64,000 nt of DNA from Lineolata rhizophorae (taxonomy: Eukaryota; Ascomycota; Dothideomycetes; Lineolatales; Lineolataceae), in assembly GCA_010093515.1 (NCBI GenBank), contig MU001708.1, positions 1 to 64,000 on the forward strand. Reading direction: 5' to 3'. The notes beneath the pieces were generated by a model. The model saw nothing but the letters and a program-made list of their open reading frames with translations. It ran no database searches and was not told the DNA's origin. Positions 22,707-35,261 of this stretch are shown piece after piece (position 1 is the first letter of the stretch; every line of letters starts with the position of its first letter). Made by a program: the position numbers and the translations under genes.

Positions 22707-24773
22707 TGTGGGTGGGCGGCGTGGTGGTGTGGAAAGACTGAAGTGGAGACGGAGGGCCGGAGATTGGACAAAGGCAAGAGGGAAGCTGGAAAAGTTGACA
22801 GGTCGGTCGCTGATGAGTTGTCTGGGATGCGAGCGGGGTACTCGAGTCGCGGGCTCAGCAGGACTTCTTTGTACAGGAGTAGACACAAGACGGGTCCGAG
22901 GAGTGATCGCGGCGGTTGATGATAAGTGGTCGGCGAGCAGACGAGCGACAGGGCGGACGGCCGGAGACCCGACACGGTCTTATAGGGGAAGATACAAGAG
23001 TCGCTGGTAGGGATGATGGGGCCGGGGGCCGGGGGCCGGCGGAGCCGATGGTACGCCGGAGCTCGAAAGAAAGGGGGTCAAAATCGGGCGCAGGCAACGG
23101 ACCACGGCGGAAAGTGCGTGAGGAGGGTAGGGCGATGATAGGGCGATGGCGTGAGCGGGGTCGTCCGACTTGATACTATATGGTCCCGCTCTCGAGTTTC
23201 ACAAAAGGGCAGCGACGGGGAGACGACGGGGATGTGTGCGTTGCAGGACGCGGAGCGGACGACGGGCGGCCCGCGGACAAGAAGCGAGAAAGGAGGCCGG
23301 AATTGCAGAGAGCGAGAAGCGGGAGGGGGCGTAGGGTGGAGGAAGAAGAGCGAGCGAGAGCGAGGGAAGGAGAGGAGACGTCGGAGTTCAGAAAAGGAAA
23401 GGCAGATGGGCGGAATAAGAAACGGGCGCCTTGGGCTGAGGCCGGTCGCCTCTGGCGCGCCTTCCCCGCGTCTTTGTTAGCGTGCGCCAGGGCCAGACGC
23501 GCGCCCAATCGCCGCCCGCGCCCGACCGCCGGCTCGACATCATCGTCTCCAGTTGCACGAGGGCCGCCGGGCTTATCGGGCGTCTTCCAACCCCCAACCC
23601 CCCTCCCTTACTTGCCCCTTTCTCCCTTGCCCGGTGCGCCCCGCTCTTGTCTTGCGGCTTGGTAGGTATTAGAAGGCCACATCCTGCTAGGCGCCTACGT
23701 AAGGAGAGGGCAGGCCTTCCCACCGCCGCTCCAGCCTGCACCAATGGCCGGATTCCAGAGCCGCGAAGGCTAGCATTATAGCGATGTTCATACCACGAGC
23801 GTATTTACGTCCAGTCGGACCGGGGTGGGTTCCAGCGCGCCGATCGGCCGCGTCGCCCTTTCCCCGCATTCTGTCATCTGGGCGTCTGGCGCGTTGGTCC
23901 AAGCTTCGCATGCCCTTCTTGCGCGCCTTCCCATCGCCCTTTCTGGCTCGGCGCGTTTCCACGGTCCTTCCACGGCGCTAGGCCCGGACTGACTAGACTA
24001 GGCCCTTCCGACTCCCGGCAGCACTGTGCCAGAGCTTCGCACCTCAGCTCTCACTTCTCGCTCTCTCTCTGTCTCTGGTTGGCAGGTCCGAGGGCCGCCA
24101 TCTGACCCGCCGGACCCTTCGGCCCGCTCCACTAACTACCAAGGGCCCGCCCCAGAAGTTCCCTTGGGACGCAACCGCCCGGAGCCGGCCCGTCATGACT
24201 CGAAGTCAATCACATGCCCTGGCGCACCTATCGGCCGACGGCCCACTCATACCTGAGGCCCACACAACCGGACGGCAAGGCTTTCATTGCCCCGGCCACG
24301 AGTCCGAGCGCCTCGGAGCACCTGTTGGGATATCTCGATATACATACGACAAATACACACCTGTACCCCATTCGGCCCGAGGGACCCGCCGGGCTCTCGA
24401 GACTCTCACGCCATTTGCGCCCGTTTGACTGGTTCGTTAGGCGTGCACCCACGGAGCTGGCCAGGCAGGCTACCCTATGTAGGAGCAACGAAGGAGCCAT
24501 TCCGTGACTTGCAACGACAACGTACCTAGGGCGCTGCGAATTCCGCTTTCTCCCAAGGCCACGCTTTTCGCGAGCAGCCATCTCACATCAACGACTTCTG
24601 CAACGGACCCACGCCCTGCGCGTCGAATCGATGCCCGCAAGTCCTTGGCCTGTTCCTAACCCAAACACGTCGCACGCTCCCGCGGCGGGCATCGAAAGGC
24701 GAGCGCATCCGCTCGCGTCCGCTCGGGTGTGTAAGCAATGTTTTTGCCCTCCTGGTGCATGATGCAGTATGCC

Positions 24774-24800
24774 ACGCATGCATGCGTGCATGCGTGCATC
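24774..24800. repeat. alternating purine-pyrimidine GCATGC tract
   Basis: Here purines and pyrimidines alternate strictly for about 26 bases, built from GCATGC and GCGTGC words that are largely self-complementary. Such tracts can adopt left-handed DNA or cruciforms. Confidence 0.8.
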
Positions 24801-24839
24801 TAGCGCCGGTTAGCTAGATTAATCTTGGTCGTACAGAAA

Positions 24840-24855
24840 GTCAGTCAGTCAGTCG
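24840..24855. repeat. GTCA tetranucleotide repeat
   Basis: Nearly four tandem GTCA units are followed by diverged copies (GATC, GGTCAATCAG). It is a small microsatellite 40 bp from the alternating GCATGC tract. Confidence 0.85.
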
Positions 24856-25556
24856 ATCGGTCAATCAGCCTAGTCCGAGGGGGGGCTGGCCGGCTGCCGC
24901 TGAACGGACTCCCCGAACACGTAGCAGAGTAGGTAGCGGGTAGGGAGTGGGGTGTGGAGCCTTCAGGGGACCGTTCTTGCGCTTGTTTTCGTGGCCTAGG
25001 GACGGCTGCTTCGGTAAGCGGTCAGTTTCGGTATGGCAAGCTAAGGGGCAGTTTACGTATATAAAAAAATGTCACGTGCTCGAGGACAGAGCACAGCGCA
25101 GTAAACGAAGACCTAATAATAAACAAGCCGAAAAAGTACCTAGGCGGCTTTTTCTATCATGTAGTACCTAAGAACCAGTCTTAAAGGACCACTCAAACCA
25201 TAGCTGGTTGCACAACTCCGTGTCGGCGCGTACAAGTAGCTCTAGGGCATGAGAAAGAAAAATTCGGGCGGGGAGGGGAGAGCAAAACAGAGAACATTAT
25301 AGCGATCTACCGCAAATGACAGACAGACGGCCGACCCACGAACCTAAGAGAACCCCGACTCCAAGACGAACCAAATAGAAAAGAATGCCGAGAAACAACC
25401 GGCCGATCGACCAATCCACTAAGATTCGGAAACGGTACCCTACCGAACTCGAAGATACTCTCCGTCCAACAGCTCAAGACACCAATCCATCACCATCACC
25501 ATCGCTACCGTCATCACCGCCCCAAACCCTCCTCCCAACCTTCTTCCCTACCCCCT

Positions 25557-27260
25557 TCACTTCGCCTTCTTCTTCACCCGGCTACTCTCCCCGGCCTCCG
25601 CCGCCCCAGCCTCCAACGTCCTCTTTCCTCCCTCCTGCCCCTGGCCCTGCCCCGCCGCCCCCGGCACCGGCACCCTGCGCACGAACTCGCGCGGCGCCCC
25701 GGCCGCCTCCAACCGGCCCGCCACCTCCGCCAGCCGCGCCCGGAACCCGGGGGCCACGTGCCGCGGGAACTGCCCGAGGTAGCCGACGGCGAAGGCGGCG
25801 GACGGCGGCGACGCGCGGCGCCCCGCAGCGCGGCTGGACGAACCTTCCGTGGGCCCTTCTTCCGGCGCCGGAGCCGCGCCGCGTCTGATCCCCTCGACGA
25901 CGAGCCGCTTGAACAGCCGCTTGCGCCCCCTGCTCGGCTGCGGGCCCGGCCCGACGACCGTGCCCTCGAGCGCAGAAAGGATGACGCCGAAGGCGCGCGG
26001 GGCGCTGGCCCGGCCGGCCGGGTCCTTACGCTCGGCGCCCTCGCGCTGTAGCCCCTCGAACCACGCGTGCGCCTGGAAGCGCTCGTGCGCGGCCCAGGCG
26101 GCGTCGACGAGCTGCTCGATGTCGGCCGCGTGCCGGGCGAGCGCCGAGGCGAGCTCCGCCTTGCGGGTGACTGCGGCGCCAACGCCGTCGCCGCCATCGT
26201 CGTCGCTCTCGTCGTCGCTGTCGTCGTCGCTGTCATCGTCGTCGTCATCGTCATCGTCGACGTCGTCGCCGCCGCTGCTGCGACCAAGGCCAAGGCGCTC
26301 CGCATCAGCGTCCCACGATGCGAAGGTGGCGTCCAGCGCGCGACCCAGCCGCGCGAAGCACACTTCGGCGCGGTACGGCGTGGGCGCGACGTTGTGCAGC
26401 TCCTCCATAAAGTTGGCGTTGACGAGAGCGTACTTGCGGATAACGAGGCGGACGCGGTCGCGGAAGAGAGCGTGGCGGCTCGCGGCCACGTCGTCCGGGC
26501 GCGCCGGGTCCAGCGGGTCCAGCGCCGTCGCTAGCACATCGTCGAGCGTGTCCGTCACATCGTCGTCGTCGCCGGCACCGGCACCTCGTTTGCTGGTCGG
26601 CATCACCGGATCCGCGTCCCGGTCCCGCCAGATGCGGTTTTCGGCGATGCGCGTCGGGTCCGCCAGAATCTGCTCGACCAGCTGGGAAGTTTTGCGGGAG
26701 CCGACCATGGAGCCGTCGACCGAGAGGCTGCTCCGGACATCCTCGCCGGGTGCGTCGGCGAGCGTCAATTGGTGAAGGAGCCAGAATACGTGCTGAAATA
26801 AAAGAAATCAGCGGTTTGGTGTTCCCGCACGACGAGAGAAAGGATCACCGAATCCTCCTACCTTGCACGCATCCCTATCCTTCGGCGAGCACAAAGAGCA
26901 ATGAGGCTTTTCATAACTAGATCCCGGCGGGCCCATCCGAATGACAAAATCCTCACGGTCGCTGACTCGAAAAGCGTAGTAAGGTGGTTTGGACCCCGGC
27001 GGAATCTGGAAGAACTGGACGTACGGGGTCTCCAAGTTAAGGCCCTCTATGGCCCGCTGTCGAGACCTCGCAGACAGCTGGCTCAGATCATAGTTGATGC
27101 CGTCGACCGAGATCGAATTCGGCGAGTCCCTGCCCCCCTCTTGCGTCCTGGCAGCTCGAGCACTGGCACGGGCTCGCGCCATGCCTCTTGTTTCCATATC
27201 AGCCGGCGCGTTGGGATCCAGGCTCAGGTTGCGGAATGGGAGCTGGTTAGGCGAAGTCAT
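25557..27260 (-). CDS. SWIM-like zinc-finger protein
   Basis: Exons 27260-26862 and 26792-25557 give 1635 nt, or 544 aa. Near residues 50-130 lie SISVDGINYDLSQLSARSRQ, LNLETPYVQFFQIPPGSKPP and then CSLCSPKDRDACKHVFWLL. This CxxC...CxH pattern is typical of SWIM zinc fingers, and the intron falls exactly between DACK and HVFWLL. The second exon carries LSVDGSMVG, an acidic Asp/Ser run (about residues 300-325, from GTC repeats on the plus strand) and a Lys/Arg-rich tail ending SSRVKKKAK, a possible nuclear signal. SWIM fingers bind DNA or proteins; the role of this fungal family is not known to me. ATG 27260 was chosen; an in-frame ATG five codons upstream is also possible. Confidence 0.78.
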
Positions 27261-28005
27261 GGACGGCAGCAGCACATCAACGAATGAACCCTAAGGCATC
27301 AATATAAAGAGCTAGGACTCTCTGAGGATGAGATGGAGGAGCGAGTGTTCCAGCCCACCTTTTATCTTCGTCTCGGAAGGGCAGGGGCTGGTGAAGGAAG
27401 GACCACGAGCTTCGCCGTATGGGCAAAGCTAGATGGACAAAAGGGGAAGGAAGGAGAACACCACCCGACTGGAAGGCGGAGAATGAAGTGGAATGAGCGT
27501 TGTGAACTTACCCGTCACTCCCCGATCCAGATGCTTGGTCATACCGCAAGCCACCAGACAGAACACTTGGCCGGGCTAGGAACACCAACATTCAACGGCC
27601 GTTGTTGCCAAGCATCATACGCCACATATCACCGTTCGAACAGCCCTTCGCCGTAGGGTATCTCCGTAGAAAAGGAGAAACAAAAGGAGACACCCGACGT
27701 GACGGTTCACCGGATGATTTAACTTGGCCTGTTCGTTGCTCAACTTTTTCCTGTGGACCCCTGCTCTGCGGTGTTTGCCCTGAGGCAACGACTGTGAATC
27801 CACCGCCAGGTTGGATTGAGGCCAACCTTTCAAGGACGCCGTTGGGGCAAGTTGGTGAGGCGGGGAATTGGGAGGGTAGCATGTCATTAGGCAGTGACGA
27901 CATGACTAGGGGCTGGGGAGAACAGAGCCCCAGAACTCTGCTTGAGGGAGCCACTAGGGATCTAGAGGGAGGTTATTCCCTCCTTCACCTGATAGTTGGT
28001 TCTTC

Positions 28006-28039
28006 CCTCCTCCTCCGCCGCCGCCGCCGCCGCCGCCGC
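28006..28039. repeat. CCT/CCG trinucleotide microsatellite
   Basis: A run of CCT triplets passes into about eight CCG triplets in non-coding sequence. Confidence 0.9.
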
Positions 28040-29253
28040 ACGAACATGCTTCCGTGGGCACTGATAGGCGGCGGGGCGGTGAAAGGCGACTCCCGCAAGC
28101 GAAATTTCCCGCAAGGGCCTGGGCACGGTAGGGTAATGTGCCCTAGGGCACAGAGCGGAGCGGCGGCGGTGGCGGCGGCGGGGGCGTCGACGGCGGGCAC
28201 TATTCCCAAAGGATGATCGCATTTCGATCGCGCGGTCTCCTGCAGCTCGTTTGCTGGCATGCGGGCCGGCAGAGAAGCACCAGATGAGGGGGAAGAAGAA
28301 AAGGAGGCGTCGATGGTTAAGGTAAGGCTCCCTTCGAAGTTAGGCTCCAGCCGCGGCACAGCAGCTCGCCAGTCACATACGTCCGCTCACCCCTCGCGGC
28401 GGCTCCGGGCGCGGCAGCGCGCTCGCCGACGCCGCTCGAGGGCGAGCAATGCGTCCCGTGTGGGGAGCGCTCCCAATTGTGCTGCGGCCCATCGCCCAAT
28501 GCGCGCGGACGTCAATGGGCCCGATATTGGGAAAGTTGTGAGGTACCAGACGGGACGGGCGTGGTGGTGTGGCTATGGTGGTTGTCCGTGACGTTGGTCG
28601 CTGCGGGTGTTGGTTAGCCTGGCCGCGCTGCCGGGGTTCGGGGTCGGGGTGCCGGGGCTAGGGCCTTGGTCCCTAACCTTAACCACTGCGAGGCGCCAGT
28701 AGCAAGCCACTGCTCTGCCCTCCGCCCACGCCTTCTGGAGGCCCCGTAGACGAACCAGACACCTCTCTGCGCTCCCGAGCTGCTCTCCCGGATCTCCCGT
28801 CCTTTGACCGGACGCTCTCAAGGTCGTGACTCCGCGCGATTCCGTCATGCGCGCGCTTGTGCCTTCCCGGCCCATGGCCGCTAAGCTCTCGAGTAAGCTG
28901 GGCGGCCTTGGCGCTTGTGGCAGTCCATACGGCACAGCGCTCCGCAGCGGTCGGGCTCTCCGCCAATGTTGGCGCCCGCCCTTCGCTCCCACGCTGAATT
29001 GCGAGAGCGAAAAGGCGGTGATAGCAAGACGAGGGGCACGGAGCGGAGGGGGTCTCTCCGGGGGGTGGGAAGGCGGAAAGGAGCACTGCCTTGAACCACG
29101 ATGCAACCTCTCCCCACCACCCGGGGGATTTCTCCCAGCCAGCAGCACCCACGCATCCGATGCGCTAAATTTACAAACCCGCCTTTACGTCCCGAAAGCC
29201 GGGCCAAGATGGGGACGTACCTTCGGCAGGTCCTGCCCGCCGCGGCCCTTGCA

Positions 29254-29284
29254 CGCAGCTCTCCGCGCAGCTCTCCGCGCAGCC
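29254..29284. repeat. 12-bp tandem repeat (CGCAGCTCTCCG)
   Basis: Two perfect 12-bp units at 29254-29265 and 29266-29277 are followed by a partial third. It is a minisatellite seed in intergenic DNA. Confidence 0.9.
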
Positions 29285-30499
29285 GCGTCCAGTCAAGTGA
29301 TCTTCGCGACGCCGTGACCGTGCAACTGGATCCGCACCTTGTTGCTCCCCTCCTTCTCCCCGCGCTGCTTTGTCTACCGCCCAAAGCGCCTGGGCGGCCA
29401 AACAAACTGCGTGCGCTCCGCCCCACTCCGCAATCAGCGAAGATGTTGTCTCGATTGGATGTTGTGCAGCTTCGCCCGGGCTTTGATGCGGCTTGGCGGC
29501 TGCGTCTGGACGTGCGTGGGGCCGCGGCGCCGTGTGCCAATCGCTCGCCGCAATTTGCGGTGAGGCGGTGACATCGAGCAATTGGAGTATCGAGAGATCG
29601 AGCGGGCAACGAAGGAATGATTGAGTGTTGCTCTAGGGACGAGTTCGTGGCGAAGGCGGATTAGAAACGCGCGGGACGCTGTCGTGCGCCACGGCGGGGC
29701 CGCGGTGCCGAGTCGCACCGTCACTATGCTCAAGGTTTCTTCGTACAATCTAAAATGGCACAGGTGGTGTTAGCCTTAGGCAAACAAAATTTCGAGGCGA
29801 AGATACCGTCACTTTCTCCAAGAATGACGTGTCAAATGCAGGAGCGGGCTGATCTACGAAATAGAATAAATAGCGAGGGATGACTAAGGAGTAGCTGAGA
29901 TTTGAGAGAAGAAAATCGTAAAGCGGAAAGCCAACAGCACAACTAGACTCTCAAGTAAGGACTCATAAGCCATGAACTCGGCCACAAAATGAAACGCCCC
30001 ATTGTCGTCCCAATTTCGGCCGTTCATCTGCTTCCAGCGTCCTCGTCAAGGTGTGTCGTGCTATGAATAAAAAGCCCTACAACAACGAGACTAAGGAATG
30101 ATCCAACGCTAATATTTTTAACCCATCCGTCATGACTTAAGCAAATCGAAACTGTTCAGACGTGCCTTCGAGGCCAGAAAGAAGACAGAAAAAATTTTAC
30201 GGACGAAAAAAACTGCGCTGCTCTGCAGCAAGAAGGGAATCGAAGGAAGATATCGTTCTCTACGTCAGATTCTCACGTCTCGCGTCAGTCTCATAGTTTG
30301 CCGCCACGCCAATGCTTGTCTCCAAATCCCGGGTGGCGGTATGGGAAGTATCTCCAGGCAGGATATCCTCTGGCGAACCGGTCCGAAAGGTGAAGCCCGA
30401 CCCTGAGACACGAACCGTTAGCTAACGACGAGGACGGTCCGACAAAACAAATGAGATGACTCACGCCACGCGGGGTTCACGATGGGGCAAATTTCAAGC

Positions 30500-31019
30500 T
30501 TACCGCGAGCTCCCCCCAGTTCGAGAAGCGGCGGCGTAGACGGAGTTCTCGCGCGAGCTCTGCTGCGAGTGCTGCTCCTTGGTCTTCCCGGTCTCGACGA
30601 TGTGCTTCATCGACATGCCGCCCCAGGGCAGCCCGGAAAGGTTCGTCCCGCTGTCGAGCTCGCCGGCTTCTGCTGTGGCGTAGGCGGAACCTGCACGCCG
30701 CTGATTCTCTTGCTCCCGCGCGTCGTCCTCGCGCTGCTCCTTCTGCTTCTTGCCTAAACGTCGTGGTTAGCTTGCCGCTGGCCGATCTATCCGTGCCACG
30801 CACCATTCTGACATGTTGGAAATGACTGGATGCGGTGAAACGGTATGACTTACGGAACTTCCTTTGGGCCAGTTTGTTCTGGATCTTCCGCCGCTCGCCC
30901 GGATCGGTGATGTGCGACCAGTCATCGCTCTGCGACGGGCTTGACCGGTCTCCCGGCGACTGCTGAGAGCTGCCCGCGCCGCTCTGATACTGGGAACTGC
31001 TTGACTGCTGCTGGGACAT
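30500..31019 (-). CDS. small bZIP-like protein lacking a leucine zipper
   Basis: Exons 31019-30854 and 30753-30500 give 420 nt, or 139 aa. After a Ser/Gln-rich start (MSQQQSSSSQYQSG) comes ITDPGERRKIQNKLAQRKFR, a bZIP basic region with the N-x7-R core (N in QNK, R ending RKFR) that contacts DNA. The intron splits the final arginine codon. Next comes KKQKEQREDDAREQENQRR, which continues as helix but has no heptad leucines. A conserved block LSGLPWGGMSMKHIVETGKT and a short serine-rich end follow. The protein is probably nuclear. Proteins with this layout occur across Pezizomycotina; function unknown to me. The stop at 30500 overlaps a GTAAGC donor-like site, so a further small 3' exon is possible. 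Confidence 0.8.
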
Positions 31020-34000
31020 GGCGAGGCCGAGCCAAAGAGATGCAGTCTTTCCGTGCCGCAACCGCTTCGGGAGTTTGGATCCGGGGAACGTGGTTGATTG
31101 TCTGCGGGCGGCCCGAGGGACGGCACAGCACGTAAGATATATAAACGCGGAGTGAAAAGAGAGACGAAGAAAAAGACAAAACACAACGAAGAGGGAGAGA
31201 GGCAGTTGGATGCGGACGAGACCACAAGTGGTCAGGGCCGTCCCTATAAGGTGGTGCGCCCAGCGCCGTCTCGCCTGAGGCCAAACTAAACAAATGCTAT
31301 ACAGCAAGTTTAGGAGAGCTGGAGGAGCCAAGTGACACCGGACGTACGAACGCTCAGCTTTTACGCAAAGTAGCTCGGTGCCTAATGGAAGCCAGATCAA
31401 ATCGAGTGAATGGGGAAGGGCTTGGCATTGGCAAAGATAGTGAGTGACGAAACTGACGATCGGGTGGAGGAACGTTAGGGGTTATTCGGCAAATCATACT
31501 CCACATCCTGCGGCGGCCATGTACCAAACTGACAATTAAAAATGCTCACGCAGTACAAATAGGCCCTCCACGACGGCGAGCACGAAGACTCGGAGTTGGG
31601 CGAGGGTCAACGCGCACAGCCCTAAAGAAATAGCCAAGGGGACTGCCTTCAGGTCATCGAATGGGCCGGAGAAGATTGGACGTCATGCGGGAGCCCGAGC
31701 TTCTGGGTCTACCGGAAAGGGTTTGGGACTGTGGCCCGCGGCCCAAGATATGGCCGCCAGGCATCGACCGCAAACCGCCCTACAGTTCTACTGGAAGAGA
31801 TCCACGAAGCCGCCGAGGGATCGAGCTTCTGGTCGACCCTGTCTCCCAGCTCGGGATTGCCGCCGGACGAATCCCGCCGCGCCCCCGCCCATGCCTACGG
31901 CCCGGGGCGGGTGACACTTTTTGACGGGCAGGGTCCCGGCGAATGCGCACGCCTGTCTAGCGTGGAGGCCTAGTCCCGTAGGGCAACGAGTGGTCGTGCT
32001 CGCTGGAGCGCGGATACGCTTCGCCATTGGTCTTCCGGCCCTAGGCACTGACGGAAATGCGCCGTGGGATTATGACTTTGTGGCTACAAGGTGAGCCTGC
32101 GGCGGCGCGCGGCTCGTATGTACCTGCAGCAAACGCCAGGTCGAAGTAGGGTTTGGCGGGACGGGGTGGGGGAAGCCTTCGGCCGTTCCGCCTCGATCTG
32201 ACCCCATCCCGGACACCATGACTTAAGGCTGAACCTTCACCTGACGGTAAACGGCGGCGCCGACAACGCTGATTGGCTCACCCGGGTCGAAGTAGAGTAA
32301 ACGGGGTGACGGACCACGCGAGCTGTGAGCATCAGTCGAAACCAAAATGTCACAGATGCGCGGTGGGTTCCGGTCGGCGTCATACATAGCCAGAAGCCCT
32401 ATTCCAGCGCGGATCATGTCTGCCTTGACGCTGTCACCCGATGTGGTGGAAAGACGTATGTGCAATTGACTCATACATGATAGTTTAGTGGAGCAAGCGC
32501 GCAGACGGTGAGGGCGACATTCGTAGCGTGGAGTAAAGTGGTTCGCAGCACCGCAGTAACCGACGGTTACGAAGGCTGCGATGTGCGCCAAACAGCCGCA
32601 AGACAGTAGACACCCCGGCCTGCTAGGCACAAGCCATGGTTCCGGTGCCTGCCCTCAGCCGGAGGCTCGTCCAGTCCTGATCATCGCCTTCACCGGCAAG
32701 GATTGAGCGCGTGTCGACAGGCAGGGGGCGGCCGTCGGCGTTGGCCGCGCACTAGGAGAAGAGCATACACACTCGTCGGTGTGGAGCGGCCGTCTTCCGG
32801 TGTCAGCCTTGCCGGCCCAGACCATCGCCGAGCGTATCGATCGACGCATGGATGTGAAAGAAGCAGAGCAGAGCGGGAGAAAGAGAGTAGGATAGAGAGT
32901 TAGGAGGACCACTGGCTTTTGTCGGTGTTCAATCTCGCGCCAGAAGAGCACGGCGGCGCAGCCGACAAATCAGCGGGCGCCCTGACCAACGCCGTCGCCC
33001 GAAACGGCATGGCGGCACCGCGCGAGAGGCCAGCCTCACCGCCGCAGAGTCGTGAGCAGTGAAGTGCCCCGGCTGCACTGCCTCACAGCGTGCAGCTGCG
33101 GCACACTGGAATTATCTAGTACCTACCGCCCACGCTCGCATCTTACCTCTGGGGCTCTGCTCTTCTAGCCCACCAACTCCCCACTGTTTCCGGTGATCCG
33201 GTTCACTCTGCAGCGTGACGACCGTGGCTCTTACGCCTAGGCTATTGTTGCTCAACATGGGTTCCGCTAGGTAGCGCGGCAATCATGCCGGTGGTGGCAG
33301 AGCATCACGATGGGGCCTTCGGGAAGCGCCACAACCACCGACCGGCTTGAGAGAACGGTTGCGGGCCTCCTCCATCGCCACAATGCCGGTTAGCGTGCGC
33401 GCAGTCGGTGGCGTCTTACGGTCCAACCTCTCTGTAATTCCTCCGATCGTAGCGCGGAATTAGCGCGCTTGTTCGTTCCCCCGCGTTCCGTGCTCCAGAG
33501 CGTCACGACTTCTAGCCTCCGCCGCGAACTGTGGCGGTGCAGTCATTCTGACTTCTGACGGCATCCACAACCGCCACATCCAGGGAACTTCTCCGACTTC
33601 TGACGGCATCTACCTACGATCGTCGCCCCTAGGGAATCTTTGCGGCAACCCCCACGATGTAGCGACCGTCCGTCTCACGTTTTGCCCCACATAGAGTACA
33701 TCCCGTTGATTTGAAGCCATTGATCCTTCGTTCTATGTTCTCGCATTTGCCCGACTAGGTATACAATTGTCATCAACATACACTGCATCCATACCGGCAT
33801 GTCTCATAAATCCTAGACACGCGGGGCTAAAAACCGATGTGGAGACAGAACTAAGGCGTAGGCAAATATCCAAGACAAGTTGTCTCAAAGCCACGCAGAG
33901 CCCGTTCCCGAGTCATGCAGAAACAGCAGCTGAAGGCATTTGGAGGATTATCCCAGCCACAGCTCTTGTTTCAATCAGCTATTAACATGTGAGCTCGCAG

Positions 34001-35261
34001 AATCTAAGATTCAGCGCCATTGCGGCTCAAGAATGCATCAACTCGGCGCAACGCGGGCGATGTCATGCCGGACTTTGACCGTCTCGCATCATACTTCCAA
34101 AAACATCAGGTTCCATCCTGCATCATGATCCTTCGTCAACTCCGACCAAGCAGAGGAGCTGAACCTCGAGAACACAACCTAACGCAACACAGTAAAGCTC
34201 ATACAATTAAATGTCAGTCTGGAAATAGTCCTACATCCCAACGGGTAACTAATGAGAAGTAGGTGTGGAGAAGACTCGGTCCTGCTAAAAACCAGTTTTG
34301 CTCTCCCACTGACTGATTAAGTATGCCTCCTGGTCATAGCCAGGCGCAAGAGGCAGGCAAATTGTGGGGTGAATGTCACTACGGACGTGCTTGGCCGTGA
34401 TTTCAAATCTGAATGTTGAATATTTGAGAAGCCACACATGTTATTCTGCATCATGTGAGGCCCTCTGTAGGCTGCATTCGTCACCATCAACTCGCGTCGA
34501 ATGTTACGATCGCTCTATAATGTCTCGGCTATCCTTGCGGGAGACAATAGTATATTGTCACTGAACAAGGCGTTGCCTGGTGCCGTGGCTGACGGAGGAT
34601 GAGACGTGCGCGACTGCACATGCGCCTAACGCCATAGCGAAAATGAACGTAGAGTACGGAACTGATAACCTAGTTGGGTCAACACATTCAGCCTCGGGAT
34701 GAAACACGGGGATGCAGAAGGATCCGCGCGTGGAATGGCTGTGAAAGAATGCGCGGAGATACTAGCTATTAAACGACGAGGTTCACGCGACGTTGATGTT
34801 GGAGCAAACTTTGAGAAATTTCTGAGTCTAGTCTATGGGTGCGTAAGCGAACGGGATTAGGTAAACACCGCTAAGCCCCTAGGAAGCGTGGTCGGTTCTC
34901 GGCCCGCACCCGCCCGCCCATCGGATGGTTGGTTCGCGGATAAACATTCCACCGCTAATGCACGGCTGGGCCAATGTTGCACAACATTCAGCCTCGCCCG
35001 CAACCCGCTCAGCATCATTGCCGAGCACTTCCCTTTCTGTCTTCCTGCAGAAACAGCTTCTCCAACGAGATAAGAGAGGAACCGAATGGCATTTTTTTTG
35101 CTGGGGGCTCCGAAGAGAGGCGGGGTAAGTATTACGCTACAAATCGGTTTACGTTGGAGAATTCGAGCTGTGGCAGCGTTTGCTGTAAGTCCTATTGGCA
35201 AACATCGACACGTAAGAGCGTTAAGATCGAGATAAATAGGCCGCGTTCCAAGTTGCCAGCC
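31020..35261. other. 4.2-kb gene-poor region
   Basis: The first 400 bp should be the leader and promoter of the bZIP-like gene. Beyond that there is a mosaic of GC-rich (31.6-33.6 kb) and AT-richer (33.7-34.9 kb) sequence with only short unrecognised frames. A frame at 32223-32470 on the minus strand has fairly balanced composition but no start, exon partner or family. Sequence from about 34.9 kb is the upstream region of the MATE-type gene. Confidence 0.4.
33550..33610. repeat. 16-bp direct repeat, 45-bp period
   Basis: GACTTCTGACGGCATC is found exactly at 33550-33565 and 33595-33610, with weaker similarity just outside (both followed by C/TAC). It lies in gene-free sequence and may be what remains of a tandem duplication. 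Confidence 0.8.

Larger units (their letters stand above)
22707..25556. other. 2.85-kb intergenic region between two leftward genes
   Basis: This holds the promoter and leader of the gene starting at 22706 and, at its right end, the 3' flank of the SWIM-like gene. The sequence from 22.9 to 23.5 kb is purine-rich on the plus strand; 24.9-25.55 kb is A/C-rich. Open frames here are GC-driven and overlap each other on both strands, so none is called. Confidence 0.45.
27261..30499. other. 3.2-kb intergenic region
   Basis: This lies upstream of the SWIM-like gene and downstream of the bZIP-like gene (both leftward). GC-rich stretches (28.0-29.6 kb) contain many overlapping open frames on both strands with no family features. 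From 29.75 to 30.3 kb the sequence is AT-richer. No gene was recognised. Confidence 0.45.

Noticed and set aside
22060-23010. 316-codon plus-strand frame over the Ser/Pro-rich gene
   Set aside because: It is antisense to the gene with conserved ends at 21693-22706, and its composition is the complement of that gene.
26067-26534. 155-codon plus-strand frame
   Set aside because: It is a complement of the SWIM-like gene's acidic repeat (Val-rich mirror of Asp codons).
32223-32630. 135-codon minus-strand frame in gene-poor DNA
   Set aside because: The C-terminal part has fair composition, but there is no family, no supported start and no partner exon, so there is not enough to call a gene.
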